Shown: positions 4,502-10,095 of the stretch, one piece after another | Numbering within the stretch: the first letter of the stretch is position 1 | How the letters are laid out: every line of letters starts with the position of its first letter | NCBI GenBank assembly: GCA_947627085.1 | Contig: CANQUO010000066.1 | Coordinates: forward strand, 1-10,095 | Direction: 5' to 3' | From: an uncultured Oscillospiraceae bacterium | Lineage (GTDB): Bacteria; Bacillota; Clostridia; Oscillospirales; Oscillospiraceae | Length of the DNA: 10,095 nt | The notes under the pieces: model-generated | What the model was told of the DNA's origin: nothing | Seen by the model: the letters and a program-made list of their open reading frames with translations, nothing else | Database searches by the model: none | Program-made: the position numbers and the translations under genes

Positions 4502-5140
4502 ATGAGGATGAGAAAAAAACCTAATCTTATTCCCCGTGTCGAGAGGTGCGGGGAGCTTCTGGTGAGGGAGCCGGAGGGGCACAGGGGGAGGTGGCTTGAG
4601 GACTTCCCGGGCTTTGAGGCGCTTCATTTAGAATTGGGGTGCGGCAAGGGGCGGTTCACCGTGGGGATGGCCTCGGAGCGGCCCCGGGTGTTTTTCGCGG
4701 CTGTGGAGCGGGTGCTGGACGCCATGGTGATGGCCATGGAGCGGGCCCGGGACGCCGAGCTTGAAAACGTGCGCTTTTTGGACCTTGACGCCGCGAAATG
4801 CGAGGAAATATTTGCTCCCGGCGAGGTGGACCGGATATACATAAACTTCCCGGACCCCTGGCGCAAGTCAAGGCAGTTCAAGCGGAGACTGACGGCGCCG
4901 TCGTTTTTGAAAATATACGAGCATATTTTGAAGCCCGGGGGAGAAATCTGGTTCAAGACGGACAACAGGCCGCTTTTTGACTGGTCCGTGGAGCAGTTCG
5001 CGGCCGAGGGCTGGGAGCTTTCGGAGGTGACGAACGACCTCGCGCCGGACGGGACCGGGGGGAGCATGACGGATTACGAGGCCAAATTCCGGGAGCAGGG
5101 CGTGCCCATAAACAGGCTGGTGGCCAGAAAGGGGCGGTGA
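4502..5140 (+). CDS. trmB: tRNA (guanine-N7)-methyltransferase TrmB, 212 aa
   Basis: TrmB transfers a methyl group from SAM to N7 of guanine 46 in the variable loop of tRNAs. The SAM-binding motif LELGCGKGRF is at residues 43-52; the family signature INFPDPWRKSRQFKRRL is at 114-130, with PDPW and the basic stretch that binds tRNA; W-FKTDN at 150-155 and MTDYEAKF at 189-196 complete the family pattern. The length matches the usual 210-240 aa. The usual PDPWPKKRHHKRR is here RKSRQFKRR, a modest variation. GGGGAGGTG directly precedes the ATG at 4502; a second in-frame ATG at 4508 is less well placed. The next gene starts one base after the stop, so the two are one operon. A tRNA gene lies divergently upstream. 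Confidence 0.96.
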   Translation: MRMRKKPNLIPRVERCGELLVREPEGHRGRWLEDFPGFEALHLELGCGKGRFTVGMASERPRVFFAAVERVLDAMVMAMERARDAELENVRFLDLDAAKCEEIFAPGEVDRIYINFPDPWRKSRQFKRRLTAPSFLKIYEHILKPGGEIWFKTDNRPLFDWSVEQFAAEGWELSEVTNDLAPDGTGGSMTDYEAKFREQGVPINRLVARKGR

Positions 5141-5141
5141 C

Positions 5142-5600
5142 ATGGGCTACATCACGGACCTGAGAAAGACCGTGGGCCACAGGCCGCTCATCATGCCCTG
5201 CGCCTGCCTCATCATCGGGGACGGCGCGGGGAATGTGCTATTGCAAAAGCGTGCGGACGACGGGAAATGGGCAAACCACGGCGGGGCCATTGAGCTCTGG
5301 GAGACGGTGGAGGAGGCCCTTTACCGGGAGATAGGCGAGGAGCTGGGCATAAAGCCCGTGGAGCCGAGATTGCTGAGGGCCTATTCGGGGCCGGAGTTTC
5401 GGCACGTGTACCCCAACGGGGACGAGGTGATGGTGGTGGATATAGTCCACTGGTGCCACGGGTACACAGGTGTGCTCCGACTCCAGCCGGAGGAGGTCAG
5501 CCAAGTCCGGTGGTTTTCACTGGACAGACTACCGGAGAATTTGCTGGAGCATAATAAGGTTGCGCTGGAGGATTATGGGAGGATGCTGAGGGGGCGATGA
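5142..5600 (+). CDS. Nudix hydrolase, 152 aa
   Basis: The Nudix box GX5EX7REUXEEXGU is complete at residues 48-70: G48, E54, then REIGEELGI at 62-70. It supplies the metal-binding glutamates for hydrolysing a nucleoside diphosphate linked to another group. The strand before it (CACLIIGDGAGNVLLQKRADDGKWANHGG) and the QVRWFSLDRLPE strand at 121-132 complete the fold. The conserved Gly that usually precedes the box glutamate (E-x-GE) is Trp here (ELWE). The substrate is unknown; MutT-like housecleaning of oxidised nucleotides or another NDP-X are both possible. The ATG at 5142 lies one base after the trmB stop, with AAGGGG as binding site inside the trmB end, indicating translational coupling. 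Confidence 0.93.
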   Translation: MGYITDLRKTVGHRPLIMPCACLIIGDGAGNVLLQKRADDGKWANHGGAIELWETVEEALYREIGEELGIKPVEPRLLRAYSGPEFRHVYPNGDEVMVVDIVHWCHGYTGVLRLQPEEVSQVRWFSLDRLPENLLEHNKVALEDYGRMLRGR

Positions 5601-5795
5601 GGGTAAGTCCATGACGCTTTCTCGTAGAAGCGGGCGCGCGCCACGGAGGAGCGGCGCAGAACCTCTCCCGCCGCTACGCGGCGGTCCTCCCCTTGAGCAA
5701 GGGGAGGCTGATTGCCTGCGGGCGGGACGGGGGACGGGCGGGTCTGGGACCCGCCCCTACGGGGTGGACGGGGAAATCTTCCATAATAGACGCAT
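5601..5795. repeat. Mosaic intergenic hairpin repeat, copy A
   Basis: A GC-rich stretch with three perfect hairpins in a row: 5668-5684 (7-bp stem, loop TAC), 5686-5707 (9-bp stem, loop GAGC) and 5736-5756 (9-bp stem, loop TGG). The last hairpin and the CCCCTACGGG following it recur, nearly unchanged, at 9662-9690, and the next 25-30 bases (A-rich tail with GGGGAAATCTTCCAT) also align there with scattered changes. It contains no gene. It resembles the families of non-autonomous palindromic repeats found between genes in many gut clostridia. Confidence 0.6.
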
Positions 5796-5851
5796 GGGGC
5801 TGTGAAAAAAAGAGCAGATATAAGCTCGGCTTTTCACAGCCCCGGTTTTTT
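5796..5851 (+). terminator. Bidirectional terminator between the Nudix gene and the XRE gene
   Basis: The arms at 5796-5808 and 5831-5843 pair perfectly over 13 bp, with an inner GAGC/GCTC helix extending the stem. The plus strand continues GGTTTTTT, the expected T run for the trmB-Nudix operon. The minus strand has T7 inside its 3' arm region and could serve the converging XRE/zinc-ribbon gene. Confidence 0.8.
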
Positions 5852-5900
5852 GCGCGCGCGGTCTGAAAGCCGGCTCGGGACCGGTTTGTCACGGTTATTT

Positions 5901-6353
5901 CTATTGCTTTTTCCAATGTGCAAGCCGTGGGAGCTGAGCTTCAAAAAACGCTCTTGCCTGTTCGGGCGGCCAGTTTTCACTCGACATATGTCCGACAAGA
6001 AAATCCGTCAGCTCTTCAATGCTTTTGTAGACAAATTCTCCGTCCGTATAGCACCATTTGCAGTAATCCTCGTTAAAAGCGCCGTCAGGCTCCCGGCTTA
6101 TCTGCCCGTCGTCATCAAGCGGCATTCCGCAACACTGGCAAATGAGCCTTCGCGGCGAGCCGAGGAGGGTGTTGACCGAAACATCGAAGAGCTTTGAAAG
6201 CAACTTCAGCGTCTCGGTGTTCGGGACCGTATCTCCGTTCTCCCAACGGCTGACCGCCTGCCTTGTAACATAAAGCTTTTCGGCAAGCTCCTCCTGCGAC
6301 AGCCCTGACTTGATTCGCAGATCGCGTATGATGTCTTTTGTGCTTATGTTCAC
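5901..6353 (-). CDS. XRE-family regulator with C-terminal zinc ribbon, 150 aa
   Basis: Residues 1-65 are a Cro/C1-type helix-turn-helix: IIRDLRIKSGLSQEELAEKL, YVTRQAVSRWENGDTVPNTETL, then KLFDVSVNTLLG. Residues 70-150 match the putative zinc ribbon domain (Zn_ribbon_2) often attached to such regulators, with paired cysteines C72-x2-C75 (an extra Cys at 74) and C98-x2-C101 in EDYCKWCYTDGEF, followed by a helical tail ending LPRLAHWKKQ. It probably represses a nearby promoter; ligand and targets are unknown. I chose the GTG at 6353 because GAGGTG lies 6 bases upstream and families of this kind begin right there. The frame extends upstream in frame, and a second strong ribosome site (AAAGGAGGT, near 6440) leads to a TTG at 6428, so a longer form of about 175 aa is possible. 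It is convergent with the Nudix operon. Confidence 0.9.
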   Translation of the reverse strand: MNISTKDIIRDLRIKSGLSQEELAEKLYVTRQAVSRWENGDTVPNTETLKLLSKLFDVSVNTLLGSPRRLICQCCGMPLDDDGQISREPDGAFNEDYCKWCYTDGEFVYKSIEELTDFLVGHMSSENWPPEQARAFFEAQLPRLAHWKKQ

Positions 6354-6384
6354 TAAAATCACCTCGGGTATATTAGCCATGTTT

Positions 6385-6419
6385 TTCGGTTCCCGGCAAA
6401 GCCGGGGAGAAAAACGGCG
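6385..6419 (-). promoter_or_regulatory. Hairpin in the leader of the XRE/zinc-ribbon gene (attenuator-like)
   Basis: Between the upstream ribosome site and the GTG start, CCCGGC and GCCGGG (loop AAA) pair, and outer TTTTTC/GAAAAA arms extend the stem past a small bulge. The minus-strand copy is T-rich on the 5' side and A-rich on the 3' side. Boundaries are approximate. It could influence translation from the inner start or be an incidental inverted repeat. Confidence 0.35.
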
Positions 6420-6462
6420 TGGAATCAAATATAATATGACCTCCTTTCTTTTGGTCAGCACC

Positions 6463-6491
6463 ATTGTAGGCTAAAAGGCCCGTTGCCGCAA
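6463..6491 (-). promoter_or_regulatory. Promoter of the XRE/zinc-ribbon gene
   Basis: On the minus strand TTGCGG (6491-6486), a 17-base spacer and TACAAT (6468-6463) fit a vegetative promoter. The -35 region overlaps a 6-bp inverted repeat, CGTTGC at 6481-6486 and GCAACG at 6492-6497, a plausible operator for autoregulation. Expected start near 6456 gives a leader of about 100 bases. Confidence 0.55.
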
Positions 6492-6497
6492 GCAACG

Positions 6498-6648
6498 CGG
6501 ATTAACATTTGGCCCTCAAGGAGGACCATCGGTCACTGCGGTGACAGCTCCATTTTAAAACAGGGGGCCAGGAGCGCGAGGAAACGCCGCGGGGCGGGAC
6601 CTTGTAAGGGGCCGGGATGGAAATCTACCGGTGATTTAGACAGGCAAG
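6498..6648. repeat. Mosaic intergenic repeat, copy B (partial), with no gene
   Basis: A 20-base block at 6532-6551, containing a GTCAC-TGCG-GTGAC hairpin and then AGCTCC, is identical to 9593-9612. It is followed by an interrupted hairpin, GCCAGGAGCG and a GCGGGGCGGGACC stretch in the same order as in copy C, and by GGGATGGAAATCTACC, which recalls the tail of copies A and C. The GGGCGGGT-TGG-ACCCGCCC hairpin is missing. I see no coding sequence here. Confidence 0.5.
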
Positions 6649-6828
6649 TCACATCGAGGTTATAAATCTAAGTAGTCCGAAATACATCAACAGGATGATC
6701 GAAATAAAAATCACAATAGAAACGAGCGCTTTCTTCCAGTCCTTATCCCTGATCCCGTCAACGATGAGCTTTATCATAATGACAGACAATGCCAATACGA
6801 TAAGTAACAAAATTCCTGTAAGACCCAT
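6649..6828 (-). CDS. Small two-helix membrane protein, 59 aa
   Basis: ATG at 6828 follows AAAGGA with 7-8 bases of spacing. Residues 3-22 (LTGILLLIVLALSVIMIKLI) form one membrane helix, VDGIRDKDWKKA is a short charged loop, and VSIVIFISIILLMYFGLLRFI forms a second helix, so both ends probably face the same side. It lies 20 bases downstream of the membrane-bound XRE regulator and is surely in its operon, suggesting a partner or target of that regulator. It resembles the small hydrophobic proteins that accompany such regulators in clostridia, but I cannot assign a function. No clear terminator follows. Confidence 0.8.
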   Translation of the reverse strand: MGLTGILLLIVLALSVIMIKLIVDGIRDKDWKKALVSIVIFISIILLMYFGLLRFITSM

Positions 6829-6848
6829 GATTTTTTCCTTTCTGAAAG

Positions 6849-7373
6849 TCACTTCAGTTTTATCCCACAAAAAGGGCAGGCCGCTTTTTTGGACGGTAAG
6901 AGCGGCAACAGCTTTCCACAGCCGGGACATCTTCCAAAAATCAACCTGAATACAACGGCGATGAGCAATAATCCAAATACAACAAGAGGCACTGTTCGCA
7001 TTTCCATAAAAGCCCCGATAATCAGCAGGACAACGATAAGAGCTATGATCACTCCGGTTATAAAATTTACATCCCTGTTATTGAAAACACTTTTTGCTTT
7101 AGACGCGATCGAATAGTCGATGATCCGGCAAATCGCCTCATCGGCGTTTTTTCCATTGGTTTCACTCTTTGCCCCGTCAAGAAGTTCTGAAACGGTTATG
7201 CCGAGCTCAGCGGACAATGGCTGTAAAATAGACATGTCGGGCATATTCCGACCGGTTTCCCACCTTGACACGCTTTTCTGCGTCACGCCGAGCTTCTGGG
7301 CCAACTGGTCCTGCGTCAGCTTTTTTCCTTTTCGGAGTTCAGCTATGAATTTTCCGATTTTGACCTGATCCAT
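6849..7373 (-). CDS. Membrane-anchored XRE regulator with C-terminal zinc ribbon, 174 aa
   Basis: Residues 5-66 are a Cro/C1 helix-turn-helix: IGKFIAELRKGKKLTQDQLAQKLGV, TQKSVSRWETGRNMPDMSIL, ELGITVSELLDG. After a polar linker, two membrane helices occupy about 104-123 and 128-147, and a small zinc ribbon ends the protein: C149-x2-C152 and C166-x2-C169. Domain order HTH-TM-TM-Zn is a known type of clostridial membrane-tethered regulator; what it senses is unknown. The ATG at 7373 is preceded by AAAGGGGTGA. The gene is co-transcribed with the small membrane protein downstream and diverges from the ECF sigma factor, with about 200 bases between them, so cross-regulation is possible. No clear vegetative promoter is visible; a TATACT lies upstream on this strand but lacks a good -35. 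Confidence 0.92.
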   Translation of the reverse strand: MDQVKIGKFIAELRKGKKLTQDQLAQKLGVTQKSVSRWETGRNMPDMSILQPLSAELGITVSELLDGAKSETNGKNADEAICRIIDYSIASKAKSVFNNRDVNFITGVIIALIVVLLIIGAFMEMRTVPLVVFGLLLIAVVFRLIFGRCPGCGKLLPLLPSKKAACPFCGIKLK

Positions 7374-7517
7374 ATACGAGAATCACCCCTTTCAGCGTTA
7401 GCCTATCACTTATTTGCGTAAAAGTATAGGACATAGGGCGAGTATTTGAGATTTACGGCAATTTTGGCGGACTTTGGCGTGGGGGCCTGCTGTGAGGAAA
7501 GATTTTTTGGATATCCT

Positions 7518-7541
7518 TGTGACCTTATACCTTGCCGCGTC
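7518..7541 (+). promoter_or_regulatory. Candidate ECF-type promoter upstream of the sigma factor
   Basis: TGTGACC (7518-7524) and CGTC (7538-7541, followed by GTTATT) resemble the -35 and -10 of promoters read by ECF sigma factors, which usually control their own operon. The gap of 13-14 bases is two or so shorter than the common 16, so this is a tentative call. No vegetative -35/-10 pair is evident in the same region. Confidence 0.35.
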
Positions 7542-7570
7542 GTTATTATCACAGAAGGGAGGGATACGGT

Positions 7571-8050
7571 ATGAACCCCGGCGATTCGCGACCGCAACAG
7601 TTTGAGGAGGCGTTTGAGGCCTACGGAACAATGATTTACCGGCTGGCGATGGTGTATCTCGGGAACCACGCGGACGCGGAGGATGTTACACAGGAGGTCT
7701 TTGTTAAGCTTTTTCGGAAAGCGCCCGCTTTTCATGATAAGGAGCATGAAAAACGCTGGCTTCTTCGAGTTACGGCAAATCTGTGCCTCGACCAGCTTCG
7801 CGGTCCATGGCGGTCGCGGATAGTTGAATTGGAGGAGAGTTACCCGGTGCCGGATCAGGGCGGAAATGATTTGGCATACGCGGTCGTGAACCTTCCCAAA
7901 AAATACAAAGGCCCCGTTCACCTCCACTATTTTGAGGGATATTCGGTGGAGGAGATATCGCGGATACTTCGAATAAGCGTATCCGCGGTAAAAATGCGCC
8001 TCAAACGAGGCAGAGAATTATTAAAGCTGGAATTGGAGGACGACATATGA
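7571..8050 (+). CDS. ECF (group IV) RNA polymerase sigma factor, 159 aa
   Basis: Region 2 spans residues about 10-78: FEEAFEAYGTMIYRLAMVYLGNHADAEDVTQEVFVKLFR contains the sigma-70 core-binding helix and the DAEDVTQEVF signature, followed by EKRWLLRVTANLCLD, the -10 recognition helix. Region 4 spans 105-152: VVNLPKKYKGPVHLHYFEGYSVEEISRILRISVSAVKMRLKRGRELL, the -35-binding helix-turn-helix. The region 2-4 linker is short and there is no region 3, as in all ECF factors. GGGAGGG precedes the ATG at 7571 by 7 bases; the earlier in-frame start lies inside the promoter region. The stop codon overlaps the start of the next gene (ATGA), so the sigma factor and its presumed anti-sigma are made in a coupled ratio. 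Confidence 0.95.
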   Translation: MNPGDSRPQQFEEAFEAYGTMIYRLAMVYLGNHADAEDVTQEVFVKLFRKAPAFHDKEHEKRWLLRVTANLCLDQLRGPWRSRIVELEESYPVPDQGGNDLAYAVVNLPKKYKGPVHLHYFEGYSVEEISRILRISVSAVKMRLKRGRELLKLELEDDI

Positions 8051-9471
8051 AGCCTGATGAATACAGAAAAGCAATAGAGCAGTTTGAGCCCGACCTGACG
8101 CTCAGGGACAGGATAGGAGAAGCAGTGCTCACTGAAAAAGTGCCGGTTGGCAGTCGCCGCTTTATCCGCACAGCTGTGGGAGCTATGGCCGCGATTTTTC
8201 TCATTATCGGTTCTACCGGAGTCGCAATGGCCGCAAGCCCTGATTTTCGCGCCGCTGTCTTGAGCCTCCTGCGTATCGGCGAGGCGGAGGACGTTCCGGG
8301 TCCCGATGCTTCGCTTAACGGGGAGCCCGACGTATCAGGCGCTGTCATTGGAGAAACCGTAAGGGCTCAATATATCAAGCTTGACGGCAGCTTTAATGTG
8401 GCCCGGGACGGGCTCTTATGTGAAACACAGACAGACCCGGATACCGGGGCGACAGTGCCTGTCAGCTTCTGGAATATTGAGGGAAACAAGGCTGTGGACG
8501 CTGATGTTAAGGTAAACAGAAGCGAAATAAGCGTTGCTATGGAAGGCGTCCTGTTTAGCGGTAGCTTCTGCTGGTATGAACATAACGGAGAGCTCAGCGT
8601 GTTTAAACCCAGCCGGAACCTTGCGCCGGAGGCCACCGGTGATGTGAGCGCTTCGGTAAGTACGATACCAAGCGAGACCGAAACGGTAGTTGTCGAACTT
8701 GTCTTGGATGGATGCAGTAAATACTTTTATTACGATTTGGATACGGGTAAAGCGAGGGACCTCTTTGAGGGAACGGACGCGGAGGATATGGACGATCTCA
8801 AAAGGGCTGATTTCGCGCCTGATATGAGCGGCGCGCTGCTGGAGAGGGACGACGGATGGTCTTATCTTGATTTTAAGACAGGTAAGGTATCGACACTCTC
8901 TGAGCTCACGGGGGTCGGCGGATTTAATATGGCTTGCCTCCTGAATGACGGAAGTGTTCAAATGCTCAAATGGTTCGATGCTGTGGGACTAGGCGCAGGC
9001 AATGTGGATTGCTGGCTTTACGACCCGGCTGACGGTTCGACGGCAAAGGTGCTGGACGGGGAGCGCGTGTTCAATGAGTTTAATGAGCCGGGCCCATATG
9101 GGGTGGTTATTCTTGGGAATTATTGCCTTGAAGTGGACGAGGCCGGACGAGTGAGTGTACTGAATCTCAAGGCCGGCACGTCGATTCCGATAGATGGCTT
9201 CACATACGACGCTGAGGCCACTATGCGCGTCAGCCCCGACGGCACCAAAATTCTGTACGCGGAGTATGACGACAGCGGAATGATGTTTGTGACCCGCCTC
9301 GGCGTTATAGATTTGGCGGAGGGCACAGCTATTGAGCTTGACCGCGCAAGACCGGAGGGACTTTTTGAGTTTGAATGTTACTGGCTTGACAATGACCGAA
9401 TCGCTATCAGCGGTAATACGCTTGATACGCTTGACGATAAGGTGACAAGCTTGTACGTTTACGAATTTTGA
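8047..9471 (+). CDS. Membrane-anchored anti-sigma factor / extracytoplasmic sensor with a probable beta-propeller, 474 aa
   Basis: Residues 1-40 form a short helical cytoplasmic part (YRKAIEQFEPDLTLRDRIGEAVL), in the place where sigma-binding is expected. One membrane helix lies at about 42-63 (TAVGAMAAIFLIIGSTGVAMA), followed by ASPDFRAAVLSLL, a helix seen in many clostridial ECF partner proteins. The remaining 400 residues lie outside the cell. They hold repeated beta-strand segments, including YYDLDTGKARDLF, YLDFKTGKVSTLSEL, WLYDPADGSTAKVLDG and MRVSPDGTKILYAEYDDSG, which look like blades of a TolB/WD40-type propeller. There is no zinc-binding HxxxCxxC anti-sigma motif. The ATG overlaps the sigma stop by four bases (ATGA) and has GGAGG upstream. 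The pairing with the sigma gene is the main argument for anti-sigma function; the signal sensed is unknown. A hairpin terminator follows. Confidence 0.85.
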   Translation: MKPDEYRKAIEQFEPDLTLRDRIGEAVLTEKVPVGSRRFIRTAVGAMAAIFLIIGSTGVAMAASPDFRAAVLSLLRIGEAEDVPGPDASLNGEPDVSGAVIGETVRAQYIKLDGSFNVARDGLLCETQTDPDTGATVPVSFWNIEGNKAVDADVKVNRSEISVAMEGVLFSGSFCWYEHNGELSVFKPSRNLAPEATGDVSASVSTIPSETETVVVELVLDGCSKYFYYDLDTGKARDLFEGTDAEDMDDLKRADFAPDMSGALLERDDGWSYLDFKTGKVSTLSELTGVGGFNMACLLNDGSVQMLKWFDAVGLGAGNVDCWLYDPADGSTAKVLDGERVFNEFNEPGPYGVVILGNYCLEVDEAGRVSVLNLKAGTSIPIDGFTYDAEATMRVSPDGTKILYAEYDDSGMMFVTRLGVIDLAEGTAIELDRARPEGLFEFECYWLDNDRIAISGNTLDTLDDKVTSLYVYEF

Positions 9472-9497
9472 ATCGGGATCAGACAATAATCAAATAA

Positions 9498-9518
9498 GCG
9501 CCCCCGGGAAGGGGGCGC
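9498..9518 (+). terminator. Terminator of the sigma/anti-sigma operon
   Basis: GCGCCCCC and GGGGGCGC form an 8-bp GC stem with loop GGGAA, 26 bases after the stop. The T tract following (GGGATTTTG) is short, so the strength is moderate. Confidence 0.65.
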
Positions 9519-9539
9519 GGGATTTTGTGAAGGGGAGGT

Positions 9540-9748
9540 GTGGAGAACGGGTTATTGGGGGTGCGGCAAGTATCCGGGGCCTCGCTTCCTCAGTCACTGC
9601 GGTGACAGCTCCTTCTACGAGAAGGAGCCAGGGGTATCGCCTACGGGCGGGGCGGGGGAGCGGGCGGGTTTGGAACCCGCCCCTACGGGTTGAATTGGAG
9701 ATTTTTCATGAATTTGCGTAGGGGAAGGTTCTAAACCTTCCCGTTTTC
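9540..9748. repeat. Mosaic intergenic hairpin repeat, copy C
   Basis: In order: the 20-base block at 9593-9612 identical to copy B, a 9-bp hairpin at 9608-9628 (loop ACG), a GGGCGGGGCGGGG stretch, a 9-bp hairpin at 9662-9682 (loop TGG) matching 5736-5756 of copy A, CCCCTACGGG, the A/T tail shared with copy A, and a further 9-bp hairpin at 9722-9742 (loop CTA). It is the most complete of the three copies and links A and B, which share little with each other directly. It contains no gene. Confidence 0.6.
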
Positions 9749-9775
9749 AATAAGCGCCGGAGGCGCGACCTTATT
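9749..9775 (-). terminator. Probable terminator of ahcY
   Basis: GCGCC/GGCGC with loop GGA is extended by an outer AATAAG/CTTATT helix across a three-base bulge. It begins seven bases after the ahcY stop. The T tract on the minus strand is weak. Confidence 0.45.
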
Positions 9776-9781
9776 TCCGGG

Positions 9782-10095
9782 TCAGACGGACCAGGAATTT
9801 AGATATTTTTGTTGTTCGGGGGTGAGGGTGTCGATGGTCATGCGGGAGGAGGAGAGCTTGAGGAGGGCGACATGGGTGTCGATCTCGTCGGGGATGGGGA
9901 GGACGGCGGTGGGGAGGGCGTTTCGGTGGCCGGCCACGTATTTGGCGGCCAGGGCCTGGATGGCGAAGGACATGTCCATTATCTCAACCGGGTGGCCGTC
10001 GCCGGAGGCCAGGTTCACGAGCCGACCCTCGGCCAGGACGAATACGGTTTTGCCGTTTTTGAGGGTGTAGCCCCGGGTGACGGGGGTGCGGCCTT
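9782..10095 (-). CDS. ahcY: Adenosylhomocysteinase (S-adenosylhomocysteine hydrolase), C-terminal part; 5' end outside window
   Basis: The minus frame is open from the right edge to TGA at 9784-9782 (about 103 residues visible). The enzyme splits S-adenosylhomocysteine to homocysteine and adenosine, removing the inhibitor left by SAM methyltransferases, with a bound NAD. The visible part is the conserved C-terminal NAD-binding tail: GYTLKNGKTVFVLAEGRLVNLASGDGHP, then VEIMDMSFAIQALAAKYV, VLPIPDEIDTHVA and LTPEQQKYLNSW. The pattern LLAEGRLVNL-x-x-G-x-GHP is diagnostic. The GTG at 10018 is internal and not the start. The final W-S-V lacks the basic -Y-type tail seen in some long forms, as in many bacterial enzymes. 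No other pathway gene is visible here. Confidence 0.96.
   Translation of the reverse strand, partial: GRTPVTRGYTLKNGKTVFVLAEGRLVNLASGDGHPVEIMDMSFAIQALAAKYVAGHRNALPTAVLPIPDEIDTHVALLKLSSSRMTIDTLTPEQQKYLNSWSV

Noticed and set aside
5611..5805. 64-aa plus-strand ORF in repeat copy A
   Set aside because: It is a translation of GC-rich hairpins; the matching ORF at 9527-9721 in copy C differs in frame and content, so no protein is conserved.
1..10095. CRISPR array, intact insertion sequence or toxin-antitoxin pair
   Set aside because: No regularly spaced direct repeats, no transposase and no recognisable toxin-antitoxin pair could be found on either strand.

Overview
The window looks like a moderately GC-rich chromosomal segment of an anaerobic Firmicute, probably a gut-type clostridium of the Oscillospiraceae/Ruminococcaceae kind. 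The basis is strong AGGAGG-type ribosome binding sites on nearly every gene, XRE regulators joined to zinc ribbons, a TraX-like remnant, an ECF sigma/membrane anti-sigma pair, and GC-rich hairpin repeats between genes. The genus is inferred and cannot be fixed from the sequence.

Left part (1-2623), accessory in character. The 3' end of a plus-strand gene with an integrase-type arm DNA-binding domain runs in from the left edge. Two minus-strand units follow: an unrecognised 126-aa protein with a 29-aa ORF touching its stop, and a class I SAM methyltransferase, each with a hairpin terminator. A frameshifted TraX C-terminal remnant and two very small plus-strand genes (57 and 39 aa) come next. 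A near-perfect 20-bp direct repeat (280-299 and 2554-2573) brackets this stretch, so it may be an inserted or recombined block.

Middle (2624-5600). A well-formed promoter drives a 312-aa acidic protein with one canonical EF-hand loop near its N-terminus. A tRNA-Pro(UGG) lies on the minus strand, preceded in the same direction by a decayed tRNA-Pro-like copy; a near-consensus promoter lies upstream of both and a strong terminator after the tRNA. On the plus strand, trmB (tRNA m7G46 methyltransferase) and a Nudix hydrolase form a tight two-gene operon.

Right part (5601-10095). Three copies or fragments of one mosaic intergenic hairpin repeat lie at about 5601-5795, 6498-6640 and 9540-9748. Between them are a minus-strand XRE regulator with a C-terminal zinc ribbon, and a minus-strand operon of a membrane-bound XRE/zinc-ribbon regulator plus a two-helix membrane protein. 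The latter is divergent from a plus-strand ECF sigma factor that is overlapped by a membrane-anchored, probable beta-propeller anti-sigma/sensor. The 3' end of ahcY (S-adenosylhomocysteine hydrolase) enters from the right on the minus strand.

Taken together this is housekeeping (tRNA-Pro, trmB, ahcY) interleaved with regulatory and recently rearranged accessory DNA. I see no CRISPR array, intact transposase or recognisable defence operon.
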